In this document: one piece after another, positions 1 through 5,413 of the stretch
Layout of the letters: each line of letters opens with the position of its first letter
Position numbering within the stretch: the first letter of the stretch is position 1
Origin: JAGLCW01 sp964427915
GTDB taxonomy: Bacteria > Caldisericota > Caldisericia > UBA6126
Reading direction: 5' to 3'
DNA: 5,498 bases
Assembly (NCBI GenBank): GCA_964427915.1
Contig: CAYRWA010000025.1
Coordinates: 1-5,498, forward strand
The notes under the pieces: model-generated
What the model saw: only the letters and a program-made list of their open reading frames with translations
Database searches by the model: none
Told to the model about the DNA's origin: nothing
Position numbers and translations under genes: made by a program

Positions 1-170
1 TGCATTGAAATATCTCTAAGTTCAAGAGCTTCTCTTTTGCCCGTTGATGCTCCTGAGGGAACGGCGGCGCTTGCTTGTATACCAGAGGAAAGAGTTACAA
101 TTGCCTCAATAGTGGGAAAACCACGTGAGTCGATTATCTCTCTTCCTTTGATTTCTTCAATTAAATCCAT
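1..170 (-). CDS. eno: Enolase, N-terminal 56 codons (partial, runs off left edge)
   Basis: Enolase (phosphopyruvate hydratase) converts 2-phosphoglycerate to phosphoenolpyruvate in glycolysis and, in many bacteria, is also a degradosome component. The minus strand reads from an ATG at 170-168. The N-terminal signature GREIIDSRG is at residues 9-17 and the mobile catalytic loop PSGASTG at 38-44, followed by REALELRD at 46-53. These are diagnostic of the enolase N-terminal domain; Ser39 in the loop corresponds to the serine that coordinates the second Mg2+ in characterised enolases. The start fits the family N-terminus and has an AAGGAG 6 nt upstream. The usual DSRGNPT has Phe18 in place of Asn. 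The catalytic barrel lies outside the window. It is divergent from trpS. Confidence 0.95.
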   Translation of the reverse strand, partial: MDLIEEIKGREIIDSRGFPTIEAIVTLSSGIQASAAVPSGASTGKREALELRDISM

Positions 171-176
171 ATCTTA

Positions 177-182
177 CTCCTT
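177..182 (-). promoter_or_regulatory. Ribosome binding site of eno
   Basis: AAGGAG on the minus strand, 6 nt before the ATG at 170-168. It supports this start for enolase. Confidence 0.85.
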
Positions 183-184
183 GT

Positions 185-213
185 TTGTTCAAAATCTTAT
201 TGAAAAGTATAAT
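185..213 (+). promoter_or_regulatory. Putative rightward promoter for trpS operon
   Basis: A perfect TATAAT -10 box (208-213) sits 17 nt after TTGTTC (185-190), which matches only the TTG of the -35 consensus. The start site would be near 220 and the leader about 28 nt. That is too short for a T-box or a leader-peptide attenuator, so trpS is unlikely to be controlled that way. The -10 box overlaps the leftward eno -10 box. Confidence 0.6.
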
Positions 214-233
214 AAAGTATACATTGATTGTAA
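206..233 (-). promoter_or_regulatory. Putative leftward promoter for eno
   Basis: On the minus strand a TATACT -10 box (211 to 206) lies 16 nt downstream of TTACAA (233 to 228), a weak -35 matching 3 of 6 consensus bases. Transcription would start near 199, leaving a leader of about 30 nt. A second TATACT at 221-216 is an alternative -10. The location between divergent genes makes a promoter here necessary, but the exact boxes are inferred by eye. Confidence 0.5.
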
Positions 234-235
234 CC

Positions 236-241
236 GAGGAG
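236..241 (+). promoter_or_regulatory. Ribosome binding site that fixes the trpS start
   Basis: GAGGAG lies 6 nt before ATG 248. The longer in-frame reading from TTG 185 has no comparable site and would include the promoter, so 248 is chosen. Confidence 0.85.
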
Positions 242-247
242 AAATAT

Positions 248-1270
248 ATGAGCAATTCCGTCAAAAGAATCGTTAGTGGAGCAAGAACAACCGGGCGATT
301 GCATATTGGAAACTACCTAGGATCTCTAAAAAACTGGGTTCAGATTCAAAATGAGAACACCTATGATTGTTTTTGGTTTTTAGCTAACTATCATGCACTT
401 ACCACTGATTATGAAGATCCTCAGAGAGCAGGGGATCATTTGATAGAGCTTTATGCAGACTTGTTATCTATTGGACTAAATCCCACAAAATCTACCATTT
501 TTATCCAATCCGATATTCCAGGTCACGCTGAGTTGTTCCTTATTTTTTCCATGATTACTCCCATTGGATGGGTAGAAAGAAACCCTACCGTAAAAGAAAT
601 GATACGCGATTACGATTTAAAATCCAACGTTACACATGGATTGTTGGGATACCCCATTTTACAAGCAGCCGATATTGCTTTGTATAAGGGGGATTTTGTA
701 CCCGTTGGGAAAGATCAGCTTCCTCACTTGGAAATTTCTCGTGAAATTGTACGTCGGTTTAACAATCTTTACGGGGATGTGTTTCCTGAACCTCAAGAAA
801 AATTAACAGAAGTACCTTTGTTAAAAGGTTTAGATGGAAAAAAGATGAGCAAATCATTGCAAAATACAATTTTTTTAACTGCTTCTGAAAAGGAAATAGA
901 AAGTGCAGTAAAATCAGCCGTAACTGACCCAGGAAGAGTGTATAGAACAGATCCGGGAAATCCTGAAATTTGTAACGTTTTTTCCTATTATCAAATTTTG
1001 GATCCTGGTTCTGTGGAAGAAATAGCAAAAGAATGCAAATCAGCAGCCATTGGGTGTTCTCAATGTAAAAAACGCATGATGAAAGTGTTAAACGATTTTA
1101 TTTCTCCCATTCGAGAAAAAAAGGATGAATTAATGAATACTTCACAGGGCAAGAGTATGATTCTCGATTCGATCGAGAAAGGAAGAACAAAAGCCCAAAC
1201 GGTTGCAAATCAAACAATACAAGAGATTAAAGAAATATTCCACTTTGAGGTGAAACATGTCGAAAATTAG
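248..1270 (+). CDS. trpS: Tryptophanyl-tRNA synthetase, probable iron-sulfur type
   Basis: Cytoplasmic class I aminoacyl-tRNA synthetase that charges tRNA-Trp with tryptophan using ATP. The 340-residue length is normal for bacterial TrpRS. The Rossmann catalytic domain shows the HIGH-like motif HIGN at residues 19-22, the TrpRS signature GLLGYPILQAADIALY at 131-146, VPVGKDQLPHLE at 151-162 and a canonical KMSKS loop at 199-203. ITPIGWVERNPTVKE (103-117) resembles the TrpRS subtype with 'TPLGWLERNPTYKE' found in several Gram-negative lineages. In the C-terminal helical domain, Cys242, Cys263, Cys270 and Cys273 form C-x20-C-x6-C-x2-C, much like the [4Fe-4S] site of Thermotoga maritima TrpRS; cluster binding here is inference. 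It is first gene of the operon, and its TAG stop overlaps gltX by 14 nt. A 63-nt upstream extension to TTG 185 is rejected. Confidence 0.97.
   Translation: MSNSVKRIVSGARTTGRLHIGNYLGSLKNWVQIQNENTYDCFWFLANYHALTTDYEDPQRAGDHLIELYADLLSIGLNPTKSTIFIQSDIPGHAELFLIFSMITPIGWVERNPTVKEMIRDYDLKSNVTHGLLGYPILQAADIALYKGDFVPVGKDQLPHLEISREIVRRFNNLYGDVFPEPQEKLTEVPLLKGLDGKKMSKSLQNTIFLTASEKEIESAVKSAVTDPGRVYRTDPGNPEICNVFSYYQILDPGSVEEIAKECKSAAIGCSQCKKRMMKVLNDFISPIREKKDELMNTSQGKSMILDSIEKGRTKAQTVANQTIQEIKEIFHFEVKHVEN
1247..1253 (+). promoter_or_regulatory. Ribosome binding site of gltX inside the trpS 3' end
   Basis: GAGGTGA lies within the last codons of trpS, with its GAGG core 6 nt before ATG 1257. The site would be cleared by ribosomes finishing trpS, which suggests translational coupling. 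Confidence 0.75.
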
Positions 1271-2702
1271 AGTTCGTTTTCCCCCTTCTCCAACCGGTAA
1301 TTTACATGTAGGAAATGCAAGAACAGCACTGTTTAATTATTTGTTCTGCAAACACAACCAGGGAACTTTTGTTTTTCGCATTGAGGATACGGATAGAGAA
1401 AGATCCAGAGATGAATTCATCCACAATGAAGTTGAAGCAATGAAATGGATGGGTATACAATGGGATGAAGGCATTGAAATTGGTGGGCAACATGGTCCCT
1501 ATAAGCAAAGTGAAAGAATGCACTTGTACAAAGAACATATACAACGCTTGCTAGATACACAACAAGCTTATGTGTGTTTCTGTTCTGCAGAACAAGTAGA
1601 AATGGATCGAGAAGAAGCTCGTGCTAATAGCTTGCCTCCTCGGTATAGCGGACGATGTAGAGATCTTTCGCAGGGTGAAGTAGAAGAACGTATTGCCAAG
1701 GGTGAACCATATGTGATACGCTTTAAACTACCTGACCAACAAGACGTTCAAGTTACAGATTTGATTCGTGGAACCAAAATATTTCCTGTTTCTTCTCTGG
1801 ACGATTTTATTATTGTAAGAACAGACAGTATGCCAACCTATAATCTTGCTGTTACAGTGGATGATGCTCTGATGGAAATATCACATGTTATTCGCGGCGA
1901 AGATCACTTTTTTGGGAATACTCCTAGGCAAGTTTTGTTGTATGAAGCACTAGGCTACCCCGTTCCTGTTTTTGCACATATGCCGATGATTCTGGGCGAT
2001 GACAAAACAAAATTGAGCAAACGCCACGGTGCTTTTGCAGTGACAGAATATGAAAACATGGGTTTTCTTCCTGAGGCTTTTGTGAATTATATGGCTTTTT
2101 TAGGGTGGTCTCCTAAAACCGAGGAAGAGTTTTTCACGCTTGATGAACTCATTGAGAGATTTGACATTACCAATGTTAATACAAGCCCAGCAATTTTTGA
2201 TTACGAAAAATTAAAATGGTACAATGCTCATTACTTGCGGCAGAAGTCTTGCGAAGAACTGTTTCAAATAGCTCAAGATGAGCTGCACAGGAAGGGATTT
2301 CTTACAAAAGAAAAAGACAAAGCATTCTATCTTCAAGCTCTTGCGCATATGAAAGACTATATTGTATTGACCACAGATATTGTTGACAATATTGAGTCAA
2401 TGGAAGCTTACAATGGCATTCAACCCCAGCGTTTCTCGGAAATCCAGACACCCGACATGCAAGAATTGCTTCCAGCCCTGATAAATCACTTTTCTGCTGC
2501 CCAAGATTGGAGCCCTGATTTTGTTTTGCAAGCAATTCGAAATGCTGGCAAGGAATCAAAAGTGAAGGGCAAGCATTTGTGGATGCCTTTGCGATTACTA
2601 ATGACAAACGAAGACCAGGGTCCTGAAATCTATTTGGTGATCTATCTAATGGGTAAAGAGAAAGTACTTCGAATTCTGAAAAACATTCAAACAAAACTTT
2701 GA
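1257..2702 (+). CDS. gltX: Glutamyl-tRNA synthetase
   Basis: Class Ib synthetase charging tRNA-Glu, and in bacteria lacking GlnRS also tRNA-Gln ahead of amidation; the sequence alone does not tell which applies here. It also supplies Glu-tRNA for haem synthesis in many bacteria. The 481-residue length is typical. The catalytic domain opens with RFPPSPTGNLHVGNARTALF (7-26), containing the HIGH-like HVGN at 17-20. RIEDTDRERS is at 41-50, VIRGEDH is in the second half of the domain, and the KMSKS equivalent is KLSKR at 252-256. The C-terminal all-helical anticodon-binding domain ends with KGKHLWMPLR and GPEIYLVIYLMGKEKVL, both family-typical. Cys107, Cys109 and Cys134 match three zinc ligands of E. 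coli GluRS in spacing, while the fourth (His) is Asp136. ATG 1257 is supported by GAGG and by the family N-terminus. Confidence 0.97.
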   Translation: MSKIRVRFPPSPTGNLHVGNARTALFNYLFCKHNQGTFVFRIEDTDRERSRDEFIHNEVEAMKWMGIQWDEGIEIGGQHGPYKQSERMHLYKEHIQRLLDTQQAYVCFCSAEQVEMDREEARANSLPPRYSGRCRDLSQGEVEERIAKGEPYVIRFKLPDQQDVQVTDLIRGTKIFPVSSLDDFIIVRTDSMPTYNLAVTVDDALMEISHVIRGEDHFFGNTPRQVLLYEALGYPVPVFAHMPMILGDDKTKLSKRHGAFAVTEYENMGFLPEAFVNYMAFLGWSPKTEEEFFTLDELIERFDITNVNTSPAIFDYEKLKWYNAHYLRQKSCEELFQIAQDELHRKGFLTKEKDKAFYLQALAHMKDYIVLTTDIVDNIESMEAYNGIQPQRFSEIQTPDMQELLPALINHFSAAQDWSPDFVLQAIRNAGKESKVKGKHLWMPLRLLMTNEDQGPEIYLVIYLMGKEKVLRILKNIQTKL

Positions 2703-2708
2703 AAGGAG
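2702..2708 (+). promoter_or_regulatory. Ribosome binding site that decides the TTG start of cysS
   Basis: AAAGGAG overlaps the last base of the gltX TGA. It is 6 nt before TTG 2715, good spacing, but only 1 nt before ATG 2710. That ATG is out of frame and hits TGA after two codons, so TTG is the usable start. Confidence 0.8.
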
Positions 2709-2714
2709 AATGCA

Positions 2715-4217
2715 TTGAAACCTATCTATTTTCATGACACTATGCAAGGTACAAAAGTTGAGTTTGTTCCTCGAATACCTGGCGAAATGAGTATGTACGT
2801 GTGTGGTTTAACGACAAGCAATGACTCTCATGTAGGACATGCCAGAACAGCCATTGTGTTTGATGTAATTCGAAGAGTTTTTCGGAAAAATGGCTATCGA
2901 GTCGTTTACATTAGCAACTTTACAGATATCGATGATAAAATTATTCAAAAATCTCATGAAGAAAGTATTTCTCCTGAAGACTTGGCTAAAAAGTACATGC
3001 AACGATACATTGATGTGATTCAAAAAATGCATATATCAGAACCTGATATGTATCCAAAAGTGACGGACCACATTCCTGCTATTGTTGGTGCCATTGAAAC
3101 ATTAATCCGCAATGGATTTGCCTACGAATCTTCTGGGGATGTTTATTTTCATGTTAGAAAAAGTGAAGACTATGGAAAGCTTTCGAAAAGAAAACTAGAC
3201 GATTTGCTATCGGGTGCTCGCATTGTACCGGGAGAAAAGAAAAAAGATCCCCTCGATTTTGTCCTGTGGAAAGAAGCAAAACCCGGAGAACCTTCTTGGG
3301 ATAGCCCTTGGGGTAAGGGTCGACCGGGGTGGCATATTGAGTGCTCTGTGATGGCTTTAAAATACCTAGGAAATCATTTTGACATTCATGGGGGAGGGCA
3401 AGACTTAATCTTTCCCCATCATGAAAATGAAATAGCACAAGCAGAAGGGATAACCTGTGAGAAGCCTTTCTGTCGGTATTGGATTCATACGGGCTGGGTA
3501 ACATTGGACAAAGTAAAAATGTCAAAGTCAGTTGGCAACGTCTTTCGTATTAAAGATGCCTTGCAGCATTATCATCCCAATGTTCTTCGATATTTTTTCC
3601 TGGCTACTCTGTATTCTTCCCCGTTGGAGTTCAATGGAGAGGCTATACAAAGAGCTGAAAAAAATGTAGAACGTATTGCTAGTTCCATCCGGCGCTTTCA
3701 ATCTCATATATCAAAGAAAACGAGTGAAAAATCCAAAACAGAAGAACACCTGGAAGAGTTTTTCTTACAAAATCATAAAGAATTTCATGCCCAATTAAGA
3801 GATAACTTCAACACCCCAGCAGCCTTTGGAAGTATTCACCTTGCGTTGCGTGAGTTGAACAGAGTATTGGACGAACAAGATGTACTATGCGAAGAAACAT
3901 ATGAGAAGATTCATTTTTATCTGACAGAGTATTTTGAAACGTTGGGATTTGTTGCGATCCAGAATACAACTTTTTTGTATAATACTGACAGTTTAGAAGA
4001 AGCACTTACTCAACTAGCCAAAGAATTTGACCTTCCTGTACGAGAAGGTGCTACCTCGGTCGATGATCTTATGAATCTCTTTATTGAGAAGCGTTCCATT
4101 GCTCGAAAAAATAAGGATTTTGCTCTTTCTGACAAAATACGAGATAAGCTACAAGAATGTAATATAATTCTTGAGGATTCCCTTGGAAAAACTACTTATA
4201 GATTGGAAAAACAATGA
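2715..4217 (+). CDS. cysS: Cysteinyl-tRNA synthetase (TTG start)
   Basis: Class I synthetase that charges tRNA-Cys in the cytoplasm. At 500 residues it is somewhat longer than the 461 of E. coli CysRS. The active-site zinc ligands line up with the E. coli set: Cys30 in YVCG, Cys210 in GWHIEC, and His235 and Glu239 in PHHENEIAQ. The HIGH motif is HVGH at 39-42 and KMSKS is at 268-272. Residues 363-368 (DNFNTP) belong to the helical anticodon-binding domain. The C-terminal tail (about 458-497) has the family pattern of AR-x2-KDFA-x-SDKIRDKL ending in GKTTYRLE. The loop before HVGH reads GLTTSNDS instead of the common GPTVYD-type sequence. TTG 2715 is preferred because AAAGGAG is 6 nt upstream and KPIYFHDTM matches the family's first strand; ATG 2742 would remove it. 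The next gene overlaps by 4 nt. Confidence 0.96.
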   Translation: MKPIYFHDTMQGTKVEFVPRIPGEMSMYVCGLTTSNDSHVGHARTAIVFDVIRRVFRKNGYRVVYISNFTDIDDKIIQKSHEESISPEDLAKKYMQRYIDVIQKMHISEPDMYPKVTDHIPAIVGAIETLIRNGFAYESSGDVYFHVRKSEDYGKLSKRKLDDLLSGARIVPGEKKKDPLDFVLWKEAKPGEPSWDSPWGKGRPGWHIECSVMALKYLGNHFDIHGGGQDLIFPHHENEIAQAEGITCEKPFCRYWIHTGWVTLDKVKMSKSVGNVFRIKDALQHYHPNVLRYFFLATLYSSPLEFNGEAIQRAEKNVERIASSIRRFQSHISKKTSEKSKTEEHLEEFFLQNHKEFHAQLRDNFNTPAAFGSIHLALRELNRVLDEQDVLCEETYEKIHFYLTEYFETLGFVAIQNTTFLYNTDSLEEALTQLAKEFDLPVREGATSVDDLMNLFIEKRSIARKNKDFALSDKIRDKLQECNIILEDSLGKTTYRLEKQ

Positions 4218-4924
4218 TTATTAGCGGCAAACATGAAATTGAAGAAGCGATTCAAAATGAAAAACCAATTCTGAAGGTGATAACACCAAAAAATTATCAC
4301 CTTTCCAATCGGTTGTATCAATTGTTCAGAGATGAAAGGATACCGGTTATCCAGTTACAAAAAAGCGTATTCCAAAAAAAGTATCCAGACATGGATTCCA
4401 TTATTGCTCTTTGCGATGATGTCTCTTTGTTTTCTTTGGAAGAGGCTGTGGCTGTAGAACCCGGGAAGTATTCACGCGTTTTATTGATGGAAGAAATTGA
4501 AGATCCTCAAAATGCTGGGGCTATGTTGCGCAGTGCTGCTTGCTTCGGATTTCAATCTGTCTGTATGACAAAACATCATTCAACTTTACTTGGAAAAGGG
4601 GCAATGAGCGCATCATCCGGAGGTATTTTTCAATGCAAGGTGGCTAGGATACACAATATCGGGCATGCCATTGAGTACTTAAAATCAATTGGTTATTGGA
4701 TTGTAGGAACAGATATTCGAGGAAATGAAGAACCGAAAAAAATTAACTACAATTCTCACATTGCAGTAATAATGGGGAATGAAAAAAATGGGTTAAAAAA
4801 GAAAACGATTGAAAAATGTGATCACATTGTTCGTATACCCATATCTGGAAAGACAAATTCCCTTAATGTTTCGGTAGCATTCGGCATTATTGGGTATGAA
4901 ATTTTTACACAAGAAATTGACTAA
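4214..4924 (+). CDS. rlmB: TrmH/SpoU-family RNA 2'-O-methyltransferase, probably RlmB
   Basis: SPOUT-superfamily enzyme that transfers methyl from S-adenosylmethionine to a ribose 2'-OH. RlmB itself makes Gm2251 in the peptidyl-transferase region of 23S rRNA. The 236-residue protein has a short N-terminal substrate-binding region of the L30e/L7Ae-like kind (about 1-75) and a C-terminal knotted domain (about 88-232). The three SpoU motifs are clear: DPQNAGAMLRSA (97-108; Asn100, Arg106), AVIMGNEKNGL (184-194; Glu190) and IPISGKTNSLNVSVAFG (208-224; Ser216, Asn218). It overlaps cysS as ATGA with only a weak Shine-Dalgarno (GGA at 4205-4207), so translation probably depends on coupling to cysS. 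Linkage to cysS, as in Bacillus, favours RlmB. The family also includes tRNA-Gm18 TrmH and resistance methyltransferases, so exact substrate is uncertain. Confidence 0.9.
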   Translation: MIISGKHEIEEAIQNEKPILKVITPKNYHLSNRLYQLFRDERIPVIQLQKSVFQKKYPDMDSIIALCDDVSLFSLEEAVAVEPGKYSRVLLMEEIEDPQNAGAMLRSAACFGFQSVCMTKHHSTLLGKGAMSASSGGIFQCKVARIHNIGHAIEYLKSIGYWIVGTDIRGNEEPKKINYNSHIAVIMGNEKNGLKKKTIEKCDHIVRIPISGKTNSLNVSVAFGIIGYEIFTQEID

Positions 4925-4929
4925 TTTAG

Positions 4930-4957
4930 TTGACACTAGTGGAAATTCTCATAAAAT
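4930..4957 (+). promoter_or_regulatory. Strong promoter of the tRNA-tuf operon
   Basis: A consensus -35 TTGACA (4930-4935) and a -10 TAAAAT (4952-4957, 5 of 6) are separated by 16 nt. The predicted start is around 4963-4966, just ahead of the first tRNA at 4971. It begins only 5 nt after the methyltransferase stop codon, with no terminator between, so upstream transcripts probably read through as well. Near-consensus sigma70 boxes are expected for a stable-RNA operon. Confidence 0.8.
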
Positions 4958-4970
4958 ATTTCTTCGGTGT

Positions 4971-5043
4971 GCCGACGTAGCTCAGCTGGTAGAGCAACTG
5001 ATTTGTAATCAGTAGGTCATCCGTTCGATCCGGATCGTCGGCT
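4971..5043 (+). tRNA. tRNA-Thr (anticodon UGU)
   Basis: A complete 73-nt cloverleaf. The acceptor stem GCCGACG (4971-4977) pairs perfectly with CGTCGGC (5036-5042). The D stem is GCTC/GAGC. The anticodon stem ACTGA/TCAGT holds the loop TTTGTAA, with anticodon TGT at 5004-5006. The T stem ATCCG/CGGAT closes loop TTCGATC. The discriminator is T5043 and no CCA is encoded, so CCA must be added by nucleotidyltransferase. It corresponds in position to thrU of E. coli. Confidence 0.97.
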
Positions 5044-5056
5044 TGCGAATTGCAGC

Positions 5057-5069
5057 TTGAAAATTTCAA
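5057..5069 (+). repeat. Short inverted repeat in the Thr-Tyr tRNA spacer
   Basis: TTGAAA and TTTCAA form a perfect 6-bp dyad around one central A, overlapping the -35 of the possible internal promoter. It could be an operator-like site or a chance dyad in AT-rich DNA; it is too weak to act as a terminator. Confidence 0.4.
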
Positions 5070-5083
5070 ATTGTATGTATAAT
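5057..5083 (+). promoter_or_regulatory. Possible internal promoter before tRNA-Tyr
   Basis: A perfect TATAAT (5078-5083) follows TTGAAA (5057-5062) with a short 15-nt spacer. A start near 5090 would begin about 10 nt before tRNA-Tyr. If active, it would express Tyr-Gly-Thr-tuf separately from the first tRNA-Thr. AT-rich spacers can mimic a -10 box by chance, and the spacer is suboptimal. Confidence 0.5.
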
Positions 5084-5099
5084 AGAAAAGCAGTTAAAT

Positions 5100-5184
5100 G
5101 GACAGGTACCCAAGTGGTCAACGGGAGCAGACTGTAAATCTGTTGACAGTGTCTTCGGAGGTTCGAATCCTTCCCTGTCCACCA
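5100..5184 (+). tRNA. tRNA-Tyr (anticodon GUA), class II, CCA encoded
   Basis: The acceptor stem GGACAGG (5100-5106) pairs with CCTGTCC (5174-5180), followed by discriminator A5181 and an encoded CCA (5182-5184). The D stem is CCC/GGG. The anticodon stem GCAGA/TCTGT (one G-U pair) holds loop CTGTAAA, with GTA at 5134-5136. A long variable arm (5144-5156) contains the small GAC/GTC hairpin, as expected for bacterial tRNA-Tyr. The T arm is GGAGG-TTCGAAT-CCTTC. It is the only tRNA of the four here with a genomic CCA. It corresponds to tyrU of E. coli. Confidence 0.96.
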
Positions 5185-5191
5185 TTTTTCT

Positions 5192-5263
5192 GCGGGAATA
5201 GCTCAGTGGTAGAGCCCTTGCCTTCCAAGCAAGTTGTCGCGAGTTCGACTCTCGTTTCCCGCT
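5192..5263 (+). tRNA. tRNA-Gly (anticodon UCC)
   Basis: The acceptor stem GCGGGAA (5192-5198) pairs perfectly with TTCCCGC (5256-5262); the discriminator is T5263. The D stem is GCTC/GAGC. The anticodon stem CTTGC/GCAAG holds loop CTTCCAA with TCC at 5224-5226. The T arm is GCGAG-TTCGACT-CTCGT with one G-U pair. No CCA is encoded. It lies 7 nt after tRNA-Tyr, implying processing from a shared precursor. It corresponds to glyT of E. coli. Confidence 0.97.
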
Positions 5264-5277
5264 TTTTTTGAATTTAT

Positions 5278-5350
<73 letters not shown>

Positions 5351-5402
5351 TATAACACGATTGAATATGGTTTGAAATTAGATTTTTAGGATACATTCCC
5401 AC

Positions 5403-5408
5403 AGGAGG
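5403..5408 (+). promoter_or_regulatory. Strong ribosome binding site of tuf
   Basis: AGGAGG lies 5 nt before ATG 5414, a near-perfect anti-16S match as expected for a very highly translated gene. The 63-nt leader from 5351 shows no convincing promoter, so tuf is probably transcribed with the tRNAs. Confidence 0.85.
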
Positions 5409-5413
5409 AACAA

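Noticed and set aside
185..247. N-terminal extension of TrpRS from TTG 185
   Set aside because: It would translate the promoter region, has no good ribosome binding site and does not match the TrpRS N-terminus; ATG 248 has GAGGAG at 6 nt.
214..247. T-box or tryptophan attenuator ahead of trpS
   Set aside because: The predicted leader is about 28 nt, with no room for a specifier stem, antiterminator or leader peptide with Trp codons.
37..276. Plus-strand 79-codon reading frame over the left edge
   Set aside because: It lies antisense to enolase, crosses the divergent promoter region and overlaps the trpS start in another frame; no family resemblance.
2302..2715. Minus-strand 137-codon reading frame opposite the gltX 3' end
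   Set aside because: It is antisense to a clear GluRS coding region, with no family features and no supporting context.
5192..5269. tRNA-Gly acceptor stem followed by seven T, resembling an intrinsic terminator
   Set aside because: The hairpin is the tRNA cloverleaf itself, and another tRNA and tuf follow in the conserved operon; at most it causes partial termination.
5351..5413. Possible separate tuf promoter (TTGAAA at 5372-5377 with TACATT at 5392-5397)
   Set aside because: The spacer is only 14 nt and the -10 matches 4 of 6 bases; too weak to call.
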